From contig JANNOM010000096.1 of the NCBI GenBank assembly GCA_031399065.1, forward strand, positions 30,313-94,312: 64,000 nt of DNA, in the 5' to 3' direction. Shown here piece by piece: positions 17,850 through 24,209 of this stretch. A model generated the notes under the pieces. That model saw only the letters and a list, made by a program, of their open reading frames with translations, made no database searches and was not told the origin of the DNA. Origin of the DNA: JADCRZ01 sp031399065. Lineage in GTDB: Bacteria > Bacteroidota > Bacteroidia > Chitinophagales > Chitinophagaceae. The position numbers and the translations under genes were made by a program. Numbering within the stretch: the first letter of the stretch is position 1; each line of letters starts with the position of its first letter.

Positions 17850-18431
17850 TTACTTTATGTTATCTTTTAACGCTTTAGCAGCATCAAGGTGCGACCTCAG
17901 TGTCGGAAGCGTATTGGTAGCAAATGCTTTTAGATCAGCGTCTTTACCCTCTTTGGATTGTTTCTCGAAAAGATCTACTGTTTTCTGATGGTCATCTACC
18001 ATCATATCTATATAATCTTTATCAAACTCGTTTGTTTTCTTTTCAGATAATTTTGTAAGATGCTCCTGGTGGTATTCGCTAACCGATGCAGGAAGTGTAA
18101 TATTCTTACTGGCCGCCAGTGCTTTTAATTCTTCATTTGCTTTTGTATGATCGGCAACCATATTAGCGGCATACTCTTTTATTGACGGGTTGGTAGCTTT
18201 TTCTTTTCCCAGGTTTCCCATTTCCACTTCTGCCATACCACCGTCAGCAGCCTTAAGTACAAATTCGGTATCGTCCTCGTCAACCGCTATCAGGTTACTG
18301 CTATCGTTCGTTTCCTTTGCCGCTTCTACACTGTCTGTCGAGTTTGCCGGTTGTCCATTATTACAAGCCTCAAATATCCATGTACCTGCTATAAAGGAGA
18401 GACATATAAATAACCATTTTGAATTTTTCAT
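17850..18431 (-). CDS. DUF4142 lipoprotein
   Basis: A 193-residue predicted outer-membrane or periplasmic lipoprotein. The signal FICLSFIAGTWIFEACNN ends in a lipobox-like Cys; a low-complexity linker rich in S/T/D/E follows; then the ferritin-like DUF4142 helical domain: EFVLKAADGGMAEVEMG, IKEYAANMVADHTKANEEL, FDKDYIDMMVDDHQKTVDLF, LPTLRSHLDAAKAL. The repeated His/Asp/Glu positions in these helices are family hallmarks. Such proteins are often stress-induced, but no biochemical role is established. It is single-gene with its own terminator. Confidence 0.88.
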   Translation of the reverse strand: MKNSKWLFICLSFIAGTWIFEACNNGQPANSTDSVEAAKETNDSSNLIAVDEDDTEFVLKAADGGMAEVEMGNLGKEKATNPSIKEYAANMVADHTKANEELKALAASKNITLPASVSEYHQEHLTKLSEKKTNEFDKDYIDMMVDDHQKTVDLFEKQSKEGKDADLKAFATNTLPTLRSHLDAAKALKDNIK

Positions 18432-18837
18432 TGCTTATTTGTATTTAAATGATCAATAAGATTTCGATATGGTTTGCAAAATGAATGCCTGTTTATGTTG
18501 ATGGATATAAGCTAACTGATCATACCACTTTTGAGCAAGATTCTCCCCGGGGTCACAGCAGGAATGGAGTTGTTAGAACATATTGCTTGTAAATGCATGC
18601 GTTATCTTATAGAAGCTGATCTGAAATATCACAGTATCAATCAGTTGTATTTTACTCTTTTATCAAACTAAAAATTGTAGCAAAATGAAGAATCTTTACA
18701 TAAATTTGTCGCCGTGGCGCCTGGACCATCGTGATGTTGTGTATTATAATTTTATCGATGGATGTTGATACGTACTCTTCTTTCAATCGCCTGTTGTTTA
18801 ATGTATCATAATCCTGTAACCTCTAATAATTAAACAA
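18432..18837. other. Gene-free stretch of 406 bp
   Basis: No convincing gene or tRNA. It contains TAAATTTG at 18701-18708, matching the -7 consensus, with TTG at 18675-18677 upstream on the plus strand, which could drive the gene at 18838 with a long leader. A 35-codon frame runs from ATG 18564 to TAA 18669-18671 (MELLEHIACKCM at its start), without a clear ribosome-binding site or recognisable homology, so it is not called. The rest is divergent promoter space for the DUF4142 gene and the 18838 gene. Confidence 0.5.
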
Positions 18838-19116
18838 ATGATCAGTAACAATGATTTTCCGGAATGGCAATACAAGCCTTTCTGGTTAAATAAGGAAGAG
18901 ATCGATCAACCGCAGGACGTTTTGCAACAGTTTTTTGAAACATATTCGCTCCCCGTATGCAGGACCAACCTATGGGAGTTGCTCACCGGGTTTATGAATA
19001 GTGAACAGGCCGATGATATGGATCGGAATGAAAGAAGCGACATGCTTTACTTTTACAGGGGCCTTTCGGAACTAATTGAAGTTTCCAACCTGATGGCACA
19101 CAAGGCTGCCCGGTAA
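18838..19116 (+). CDS. Hypothetical protein, 92 residues
   Basis: I do not recognise this protein. It is acidic and helical in appearance, with aromatic-rich FPEWQYKPFWLNKEEID at the start, a middle VLQQFFETYSLPVCRTNLWELL, and a C-terminal helix MLYFYRGLSELIEVSNLM. No signal peptide, membrane segment or metal motif is visible. Acceptance rests on normal codon use, an uninterrupted frame filling a gap ahead of xseA (67 bp) and same-strand placement. It is most likely a small cytoplasmic Bacteroidota-specific protein. Confidence 0.62.
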   Translation: MISNNDFPEWQYKPFWLNKEEIDQPQDVLQQFFETYSLPVCRTNLWELLTGFMNSEQADDMDRNERSDMLYFYRGLSELIEVSNLMAHKAAR

Positions 19117-19182
19117 ACAAGGAATCTTATTAATTTTATATCCGGTGAAGGGCGTTTATCTTTACCTGCGTAAAAAAAGGTA

Positions 19183-20622
19183 ATGAGTGATATTGCTTCT
19201 ATACGGCTTTCTGAACTAACGCACAAGATCAATGAGACCCTGCGTTCTGTCTTTACGCAAAAAACCTTTTGGGTAATTGCCGATATTACCAACTATAGTC
19301 ACCAGCAGCAAAAGGGATATCATTATTTCGACCTGGTAGATAAAGATCCGCTGACGCATGCACTTACCGCTAAAGTACAAACATCGGCCTGGGGGCCCGG
19401 GTCCGCCAAAATCAAAGCGTTCGAAGATATAACAGGCCAGCGTTTCGGAAACGATATTCATGTGCTGGTGGAAGTAGGGGTCGATTACCATCCTGTGTTC
19501 GGGTTAAAGCTTATCCTTTTAAATATTGATCCCCATTTCAGCCTCGGGCTTATCGAGCGGGAAAAACAGGCAACTCTTAAAAAGCTTATTACGGATCACC
19601 CTGACTTTATTACCAAAGTGGGCGACGAATATATTACCCGTAATAAACAACTATCTCTTTCTCCCGTAATACAGCGCATCGCGCTGGTAACCTCGGGCTC
19701 TTCGGCCGGGATGCAGGACTTTATTCATACCCTGGAATCGAACCAGTTTCACTACCGCTTCAACATAGATAATTATTTTACGATGGTACAGGGAGAAACC
19801 AATGCCCTGGCTTTTTATAACAAACTGATCGAAGTGTACCAATCGGGAAAGAAGTATGATGTAACGGTGATCATAAGAGGGGGAGGGGCGCAAACAGATT
19901 TCTTATTATTCGACCAGCTTATTCTGGGCAGGATAGTCGCCAAGTTCCCGATACCTGTAATTACAGGAATCGGCCATCAGAAAGACGAAACCATTGTAGA
20001 CATGATGGCGCATACTTCCACCAAGACACCTACTCGTGCAGCAGAGCATATTATTGCACATAACAGGGCTTTCGAAGAATTGCTGATGAACGAGCAACGC
20101 TCTATCGTTATAAAAGTGCAGCAATCCATCGCCCTTAAAAACCAGTTGCTCCATCAGCTGAATGTACTGGTATTAACGCGGTGCCGTAATAAGCTTACCA
20201 GTCATAAGGACGATTTGGCGCATTTCACTTATATCACCATTAATAACAGCAGGGCACTGCTTTACAAACACAGTTCTTACATAATGATGTTTTATAATCA
20301 TGTGACCGCCCTTCCCATTGCAACGGTATCTAACAAGAGGAACGAACTAACCAATCTGACTAACCAACTACAATTTTTCGCGAAATCGTTTATTGCCAGG
20401 CAAGTGGCGGAGATCCGGCACCTCGACGCTATTGCCCGGATTATGAGTCCTGTAAATATTCTTAAAAAAGGGTTTGCTATCGTCTACCAACAAAATAAGA
20501 TAATAAGCGACCCGGATAAACTAAGCCTGGGCGGGAAAATTATCATCCGGTTAGGGGATGCACATTTACATACAACTATACAATCTAAAAACAAAACGGA
20601 TGGAGACTTATTTAACGTATGA
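19183..20622 (+). CDS. xseA: Exodeoxyribonuclease VII large subunit
   Basis: A 479-residue catalytic subunit of the ExoVII nuclease that degrades single-stranded DNA from either end. The N-terminal OB domain is IRLSELTHKINETLRSVF to about residue 110. The catalytic domain has VTSGSSAGMQDFIHTL, VTVIIRGGGAQTDFLLFD and ITGIGHQKDETIVDMMAHTSTKTPTRAAEHI, the family signature with its GIGH-D block. A coiled-coil region follows, and the last segment MSPVNILKKGFAIV is the small-subunit contact region. xseB overlaps its end by 23 bp, so the pair is translated together. Confidence 0.96.
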   Translation: MSDIASIRLSELTHKINETLRSVFTQKTFWVIADITNYSHQQQKGYHYFDLVDKDPLTHALTAKVQTSAWGPGSAKIKAFEDITGQRFGNDIHVLVEVGVDYHPVFGLKLILLNIDPHFSLGLIEREKQATLKKLITDHPDFITKVGDEYITRNKQLSLSPVIQRIALVTSGSSAGMQDFIHTLESNQFHYRFNIDNYFTMVQGETNALAFYNKLIEVYQSGKKYDVTVIIRGGGAQTDFLLFDQLILGRIVAKFPIPVITGIGHQKDETIVDMMAHTSTKTPTRAAEHIIAHNRAFEELLMNEQRSIVIKVQQSIALKNQLLHQLNVLVLTRCRNKLTSHKDDLAHFTYITINNSRALLYKHSSYIMMFYNHVTALPIATVSNKRNELTNLTNQLQFFAKSFIARQVAEIRHLDAIARIMSPVNILKKGFAIVYQQNKIISDPDKLSLGGKIIIRLGDAHLHTTIQSKNKTDGDLFNV

Positions 20623-20803
20623 ATCGGCATATAAAGAGCTGAAACAAATATCGGCAGACATAGAAACGGAATCAGTATCAGTGGATATCCTGGCGGAAAA
20701 GGTAAAACGTGCTTCCGAACTGATTACCTATTGCCAGTCGAGGTTAAGGGCAACCGAAGAGGAAGTCAATAAAATAATAACTGGTATGGAAACACCTGTT
20801 TAA
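20600..20803 (+). CDS. xseB: Exodeoxyribonuclease VII small subunit
   Basis: A 67-residue XseB with the usual METYLTYESAYKELKQISAD start, followed by VDILAEKVKRASELITYCQSRL. It binds the long coiled coil of XseA. A longer frame opens at 20558, but the ATG at 20600 gives the family's normal length. It overlaps xseA by 23 bp and its stop overlaps that of the convergent chromate transporter gene by 4 bp (TTAA). Confidence 0.94.
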   Translation: METYLTYESAYKELKQISADIETESVSVDILAEKVKRASELITYCQSRLRATEEEVNKIITGMETPV

Positions 20804-22047
20804 AGCACCAGGCCAAGTAGCAGACAACCCAGCACGATAAACGGTGATAAAATACGCGTATAGTTAAGCAGTGCCCAGGTAGCGATAATCACGGTAATAT
20901 TCGTGATGCTTATCAAAGGCGTATTGGTAAAAGAGAGGTCTTTCATCATGTAAAAACTAGCAGCGAACATAATGCCTGTTACCACCGCATTAATTCCTTC
21001 CATGGCCCGATAAACAGCGGTATGTTTTTTAAGATTATGCCATATCGGGAAGAAGAAAAGCACCAGTAAGGCACTGGGTAAAAAAATGGCGACGGAGCCG
21101 ATAATACAGCCCATAATCTGGCCGGAGGTGCCCCAGTCACGCATGGCTATACCACCCGTAAAGGCGGCGATGGAAAATACCGGTCCGGGAATAGCACGCA
21201 CCATACCGGCGCCTGTATAAAAATCCTCTTTGTTTATTTTGACCAGGTTGGGATTTTTGCGTATCACCCGTTGAGATCCCGGGCGTGCAACAAATTGTTC
21301 GTACATCATCGGTATCAGTACCTGTCCTCCGCCAAATACCAGGCTACCGAAGCGATAAGTATTTTCGAACAGGTTAATGGGTCTCCTGTTTGGCCAGTCA
21401 TTCCTCCTGGCTGTTTCACTTAGGACTCCCGCCAGTATGAACAGAAACGCGAAAAGCCATAAATTGGCCCATTTGATCTTTTTCTTCGTTTCAGTTATTT
21501 CCGGGATTCTCTTATCGCTTAGGTTGGTTGTAATACCACCCAGCAGAATCAGTAAGGGAAATACCCAGGGGGCTTTAAAAAAAGCAATGGTAACAATCGC
21601 GGATACGATCATTATAATCCGTGTAATGAGACTATTAACCGATAACTGATACCCCTTAATAGCGGCATACACGAGAAACCCTACCGCCATTGGTTGAATG
21701 AAGCGAAAAATTCCTGATATAACAGATTGATTATCAACATATTGTGTTAAAAAGGATAGTGTTCCCATTAAGAAGCAAGCTGGAAATATCCAAATAGTTA
21801 AAGTAAGTACCGCTAAAGGAATTCCTCCTCTTTTGTACCCTATCAAGGTTAGTATCTGGGTGGAGGATGCTCCCGGCAGGAAATTGCAAAAAGCATTATA
21901 ATCGATCAGTTCCTTTTCCGTTATGTCTTTGCGCTGGTGAACAAAGGTCTTTAGCATCATACCGAAGTGACCCTGGGGACCCCCGAAAGCGGTAATACTG
22001 TGCAGAAATACAGATTTTAAAAACGGTATATGACGAAAAAGGGGCAT
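20800..22047 (-). CDS. Chromate transporter family protein (ChrA-type, CHR superfamily)
   Basis: A 415-residue two-domain CHR transporter. Both halves show the family glycine motif: FLHSITAFGGPQGHFGMM with PGASSTQILTLIGY in the first, and FGSLVFGGGQVLIPMM with GAGMVRAIPGPVFSIAAFTGG in the second. About ten membrane segments are expected. ChrA exports chromate using proton motive force; many homologues carry other or unknown anions, so chromate is a family label here. It is a single gene on the minus strand between xseB and nadD. Confidence 0.88.
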   Translation of the reverse strand: MPLFRHIPFLKSVFLHSITAFGGPQGHFGMMLKTFVHQRKDITEKELIDYNAFCNFLPGASSTQILTLIGYKRGGIPLAVLTLTIWIFPACFLMGTLSFLTQYVDNQSVISGIFRFIQPMAVGFLVYAAIKGYQLSVNSLITRIIMIVSAIVTIAFFKAPWVFPLLILLGGITTNLSDKRIPEITETKKKIKWANLWLFAFLFILAGVLSETARRNDWPNRRPINLFENTYRFGSLVFGGGQVLIPMMYEQFVARPGSQRVIRKNPNLVKINKEDFYTGAGMVRAIPGPVFSIAAFTGGIAMRDWGTSGQIMGCIIGSVAIFLPSALLVLFFFPIWHNLKKHTAVYRAMEGINAVVTGIMFAASFYMMKDLSFTNTPLISITNITVIIATWALLNYTRILSPFIVLGCLLLGLVL

Positions 22048-22108
22048 TCAGCTAATGTAATTAGAAAATTAAATGCAATTATATTACATCTCTACTTCTG
22101 AAAGTCCA

Positions 22109-22678
22109 TTATTTATAATATCCATTTTGCTCTATTTCCTGTCTTACATTTTCAGGAACCAGGAACCGGATCGATTTACGTGCTTTAATGGATTCCCGGA
22201 TATGGGTGGAAGAGATTTCAAGCAAGGGAGCGTTTAAAATTGTTAGTTTGGCTTTTCCGTTATCTGCAACATTAAAGCCCGGACGGAGGTATACATACAT
22301 ATCATATTGCCGCATCATCTGTTCAGAGTTTTTCCACCTGGATATATTCTGAAAACTATCACTACCCATTATAACCGAAAATTGATGTTGAGGGTATTTT
22401 TCCGAGATATAGGTAAGTGTGTCTATAGTATAAGAAGGCTTGGGCAGGTGAAACTCTATGTCGCTTACTTTTAGCAGGGGGTCATCTTGTATGGCTGTTT
22501 GAGCCAGGTGGAGACGGTGATACTCATTTAATAGCGAAGCAGATGGTTTAAGCGGGTTTTGAGGAGACACTACCAGCCATACCTGCTCCAGTTCTGTATT
22601 ATTGGCTACATGGCTGGCGATAATGCAATGCCCGGTATGAACAGGATTAAAAGACCCAAAATAAAGCCCTATTTTCAT
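22109..22678 (-). CDS. nadD: Nicotinate-nucleotide adenylyltransferase
   Basis: A 189-residue NadD that makes NaAD from nicotinate mononucleotide and ATP in NAD synthesis. The nucleotidyltransferase motif is LYFGSFNPVHTGHCIIA (GxFxPxHxGH); the family-specific KPSYTIDTL and IMGSDSFQNISRWKN are present; the C-terminal ISSTHIRESIKARKSIRFLVP is the second ATP-binding motif (ISSTxIR). Length is normal. It lies 30 bp downstream of feoA on the same strand and may be its operon partner. Confidence 0.96.
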   Translation of the reverse strand: MKIGLYFGSFNPVHTGHCIIASHVANNTELEQVWLVVSPQNPLKPSASLLNEYHRLHLAQTAIQDDPLLKVSDIEFHLPKPSYTIDTLTYISEKYPQHQFSVIMGSDSFQNISRWKNSEQMMRQYDMYVYLRPGFNVADNGKAKLTILNAPLLEISSTHIRESIKARKSIRFLVPENVRQEIEQNGYYK

Positions 22679-22708
22679 TGATTATAGGCGTAAGTTTTGA
22701 AAATGCTA

Positions 22709-22948
22709 TCATGCTTTCTCAAGATAAATGACTTCTACAAAGATGTTTTCTGCTTCATCCAGGCGAAGACTAAGATTGTAACCGGATACCGATACGGATA
22801 TGGGGTCTCCGAGCGGGGCAATCTGTTCGATGCGAATTTTTTCTCCCGGCACACACCCCATTTCCATTAATTTAAGAAATATATCGTTCTTCTCAAATGA
22901 CTTGATAACGGCCGTGGTTCCTGCTTTCAATTCAGATAATCTTTTCAT
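22709..22948 (-). CDS. feoA: FeoA domain protein
   Basis: A 79-residue SH3-like FeoA, a small partner of the Fe(II) transporter FeoB. It shows MKRLSELKAGTTAVIKSFE, LKLMEMGCVPGEKIRIEQIAPLGDPISVSV and GYNLSLRLDEAENI, all typical. I chose ATG 22948; the frame also allows GTG at 22966, and AAAGAAG sits just ahead of the ATG as a possible ribosome-binding site. It is about 22 kb from the feoB end at the window start rather than beside it, so it may pair with that FeoB from a distance. Confidence 0.9.
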   Translation of the reverse strand: MKRLSELKAGTTAVIKSFEKNDIFLKLMEMGCVPGEKIRIEQIAPLGDPISVSVSGYNLSLRLDEAENIFVEVIYLEKA

Positions 22949-23022
22949 GTACACTTCTTTATTCACTTATATTCCGGTCAAATGTAATCTGGATAAATGG
23001 ATTAGTTTTACGATTTTTGGAA

Positions 23023-23466
23023 ATGAGCAAGAATGCTGTTAAGCCCATAGTCCGATTTCATTTTACGGTTCCCGGTTCAGTACTAACCAAACGCACCCCT
23101 CTAAAGGATTTTTTAATCCATTTGTTCAAAAAAGAGGGAAAGGGGCTGCGTTCGCTCGACTATATTTTTTGCTCAGATGATTATTTATTAAAAATCAACC
23201 AGGAATTTTTGGGTCACGATGAGTTTACGGACATCATAACGTTCGATTTTTCTTCCGATTCTTTGGCAGAAGGAGAAATTTATATCAGCATCGAACGGGT
23301 AAAAGAAAACGCCGCTTTGTTAGGAAACAGCATTCGGGAAGAGTTACACCGTGTAATTTTTCACGGTTCCTTGCATTTATGCGGGTACAAGGATAAAACC
23401 GTAAAACAAAATAATACGATGCGTGAAAAAGAACAAGCCTGGCTCAACTATTATTTTAGCATGTAG
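23023..23466 (+). CDS. ybeY: Endoribonuclease YbeY (16S rRNA maturation)
   Basis: A 147-residue metallo-RNase for 16S rRNA 3'-end processing and ribosome quality control. DYIFCSDDYLLKINQEFLGHDEFTDIITFDFS and EIYISIERVKENA match the family. The metal site is EELHRVIFHGSLHLCGYKDKT: the two HGxLH histidines are present, while the usual third ligand of GYDH is replaced by KDK. ATG 23023 is preferred over the TTG at 23017. The 3' end is followed four bases later by the left repeat of the HNH cassette. Confidence 0.94.
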   Translation: MSKNAVKPIVRFHFTVPGSVLTKRTPLKDFLIHLFKKEGKGLRSLDYIFCSDDYLLKINQEFLGHDEFTDIITFDFSSDSLAEGEIYISIERVKENAALLGNSIREELHRVIFHGSLHLCGYKDKTVKQNNTMREKEQAWLNYYFSM

Positions 23467-23469
23467 CAA

Positions 23470-23502
23470 TGTTCCACGAATCACAGTTTCTCCAAGAAAC
23501 AT
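23470..23502 (+). repeat. Left inverted repeat of the HNH cassette
   Basis: Thirty-three bases matching the reverse complement of 24133-24165 with one difference. It begins with the parS half TGTTCCACG and ends in a small hairpin, GTTTCT-CCA-AGAAAC. The single mismatch between the two repeats falls in this three-base loop. Confidence 0.93.
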
Positions 23503-23508
23503 ACCTAT

Positions 23509-24120
23509 TTACTTCCACTTATCAATGATACCTTTTTCAGCCAATATCTCTTCCAGCTCCATACCGAGATTTAATTGTTCATATTGGTAGTTTGAAAATG
23601 AAGATAGCGTATCCAAAAATATTCTTCTATCGGCGACAAACTTTTTGAGTTTTTCATTACTCGCTATCTGCGATACTTCAACCCCCTCAATTTTTTCGAT
23701 CATCTTTCTGCATAAATCATATTGGGTCTTTTGATACATGTCTTCAAAATAACTTTTAGCAGCAAGTACATCAATTCTATTATCTCTGTTCTTGTTTAAG
23801 ATGGTCGTTTCTACCCTGATATTGGTAAAATTCCAGGCAAGTTTCATGTCATCCATATCCCCAAAGTCGAAATAGGTAATAGGTACGATATGGTCAAATT
23901 GCCAGAAAGCAGAGAAATTATGCCAGCCAAATCCCTCTTCGAATTGTAATTCGATCCACTCCCGAAATGTGGCAATGTCCGCACCAAAGAAAGGTGCATA
24001 GAAAGCACAGCGTTTTTCTTCCAAAACATATCTTCTTAGCGCAATCTGCCATTTCCTTTTTTCTCTGAATTTTATCAGTGAATCCGTCACTTCTCCCTGA
24101 GCAGTCCATTTCTTTCTCAT
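23509..24120 (-). CDS. HNH-type homing-like endonuclease
   Basis: A 203-residue protein with an HNH nuclease domain of the type common in phage and free-standing homing endonucleases. The domain runs through FREWIELQFEEGFGWHNFSA and FWQFDHIVPITYFDF (catalytic D76-H77) to AWNFTNIRVETTILNKNRDN (N100, N109/N111). A basic N-terminus and an 85-residue helical C-terminal part may bind DNA. No RuvC, GIY-YIG or transposase domain is present. The frame is open to 24174, but those codons lie in the right repeat; the ATG at 24120 has a TATCTTTG promoter box four bases upstream. Target site and activity are inferred. Confidence 0.82.
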   Translation of the reverse strand: MRKKWTAQGEVTDSLIKFREKRKWQIALRRYVLEEKRCAFYAPFFGADIATFREWIELQFEEGFGWHNFSAFWQFDHIVPITYFDFGDMDDMKLAWNFTNIRVETTILNKNRDNRIDVLAAKSYFEDMYQKTQYDLCRKMIEKIEGVEVSQIASNEKLKKFVADRRIFLDTLSSFSNYQYEQLNLGMELEEILAEKGIIDKWK

Positions 24121-24124
24121 TAAA

Positions 24125-24132
24125 CAAAGATA
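24125..24132 (-). promoter_or_regulatory. -7 promoter element TATCTTTG before the HNH gene
   Basis: Minus-strand TATCTTTG ends four bases (TTTA) before the ATG at 24120. It lies just inside the right inverted repeat, so the cassette appears to carry its own promoter. No -33 TTG is evident. Confidence 0.5.
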
Positions 24133-24165
24133 ATGTTTCTTAGAGAAACTGTGATTCGTGGAACA
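24133..24165 (-). repeat. Right inverted repeat of the HNH cassette
   Basis: Thirty-three-base partner of 23470-23502. Its inner end carries the hairpin GTTTCT-TAG-AGAAAC; its outer end is the parS half CGTGGAACA. It lies 45 bases upstream of the mnmG start codon. Confidence 0.93.
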
Positions 24166-24197
24166 AAACCTCATTCTTTAAAGACTTTTATACTGAT

Positions 24198-24205
24198 TAC
24201 CTTTG
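24198..24205 (+). promoter_or_regulatory. -7 promoter element TACCTTTG before mnmG
   Basis: TACCTTTG fits TAnnTTTG and ends four bases (TGAA) before the ATG at 24210, predicting a leaderless mnmG transcript that starts outside the HNH cassette. Confidence 0.5.
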
Positions 24206-24209
24206 TGAA

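Larger units (their letters stand above)
23470..24165. mobile_element. HNH-endonuclease cassette with 33-bp inverted repeats, inserted in a parS-like site
   Basis: The two ends are inverted repeats of 33 bases with a single mismatch. The outer nine bases left (TGTTCCACG) and right (CGTGGAACA) join, sharing CG, into TGTTCCACGTGGAACA, a parS palindrome. The inner 24 bases would then be the element's own terminal repeat, giving a 678-bp unit (23479-24156) with a 2-bp CG duplication. The unit holds one gene, an HNH-type endonuclease, and nothing resembling a transposase. It occupies the space between ybeY and mnmG. That it moves, and that parS is the target, are inferences from the structure. Confidence 0.75.

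Noticed and set aside
18432..18837. Possible tRNA or riboswitch in the 406-bp gap
   Set aside because: No cloverleaf or known aptamer fold can be drawn.
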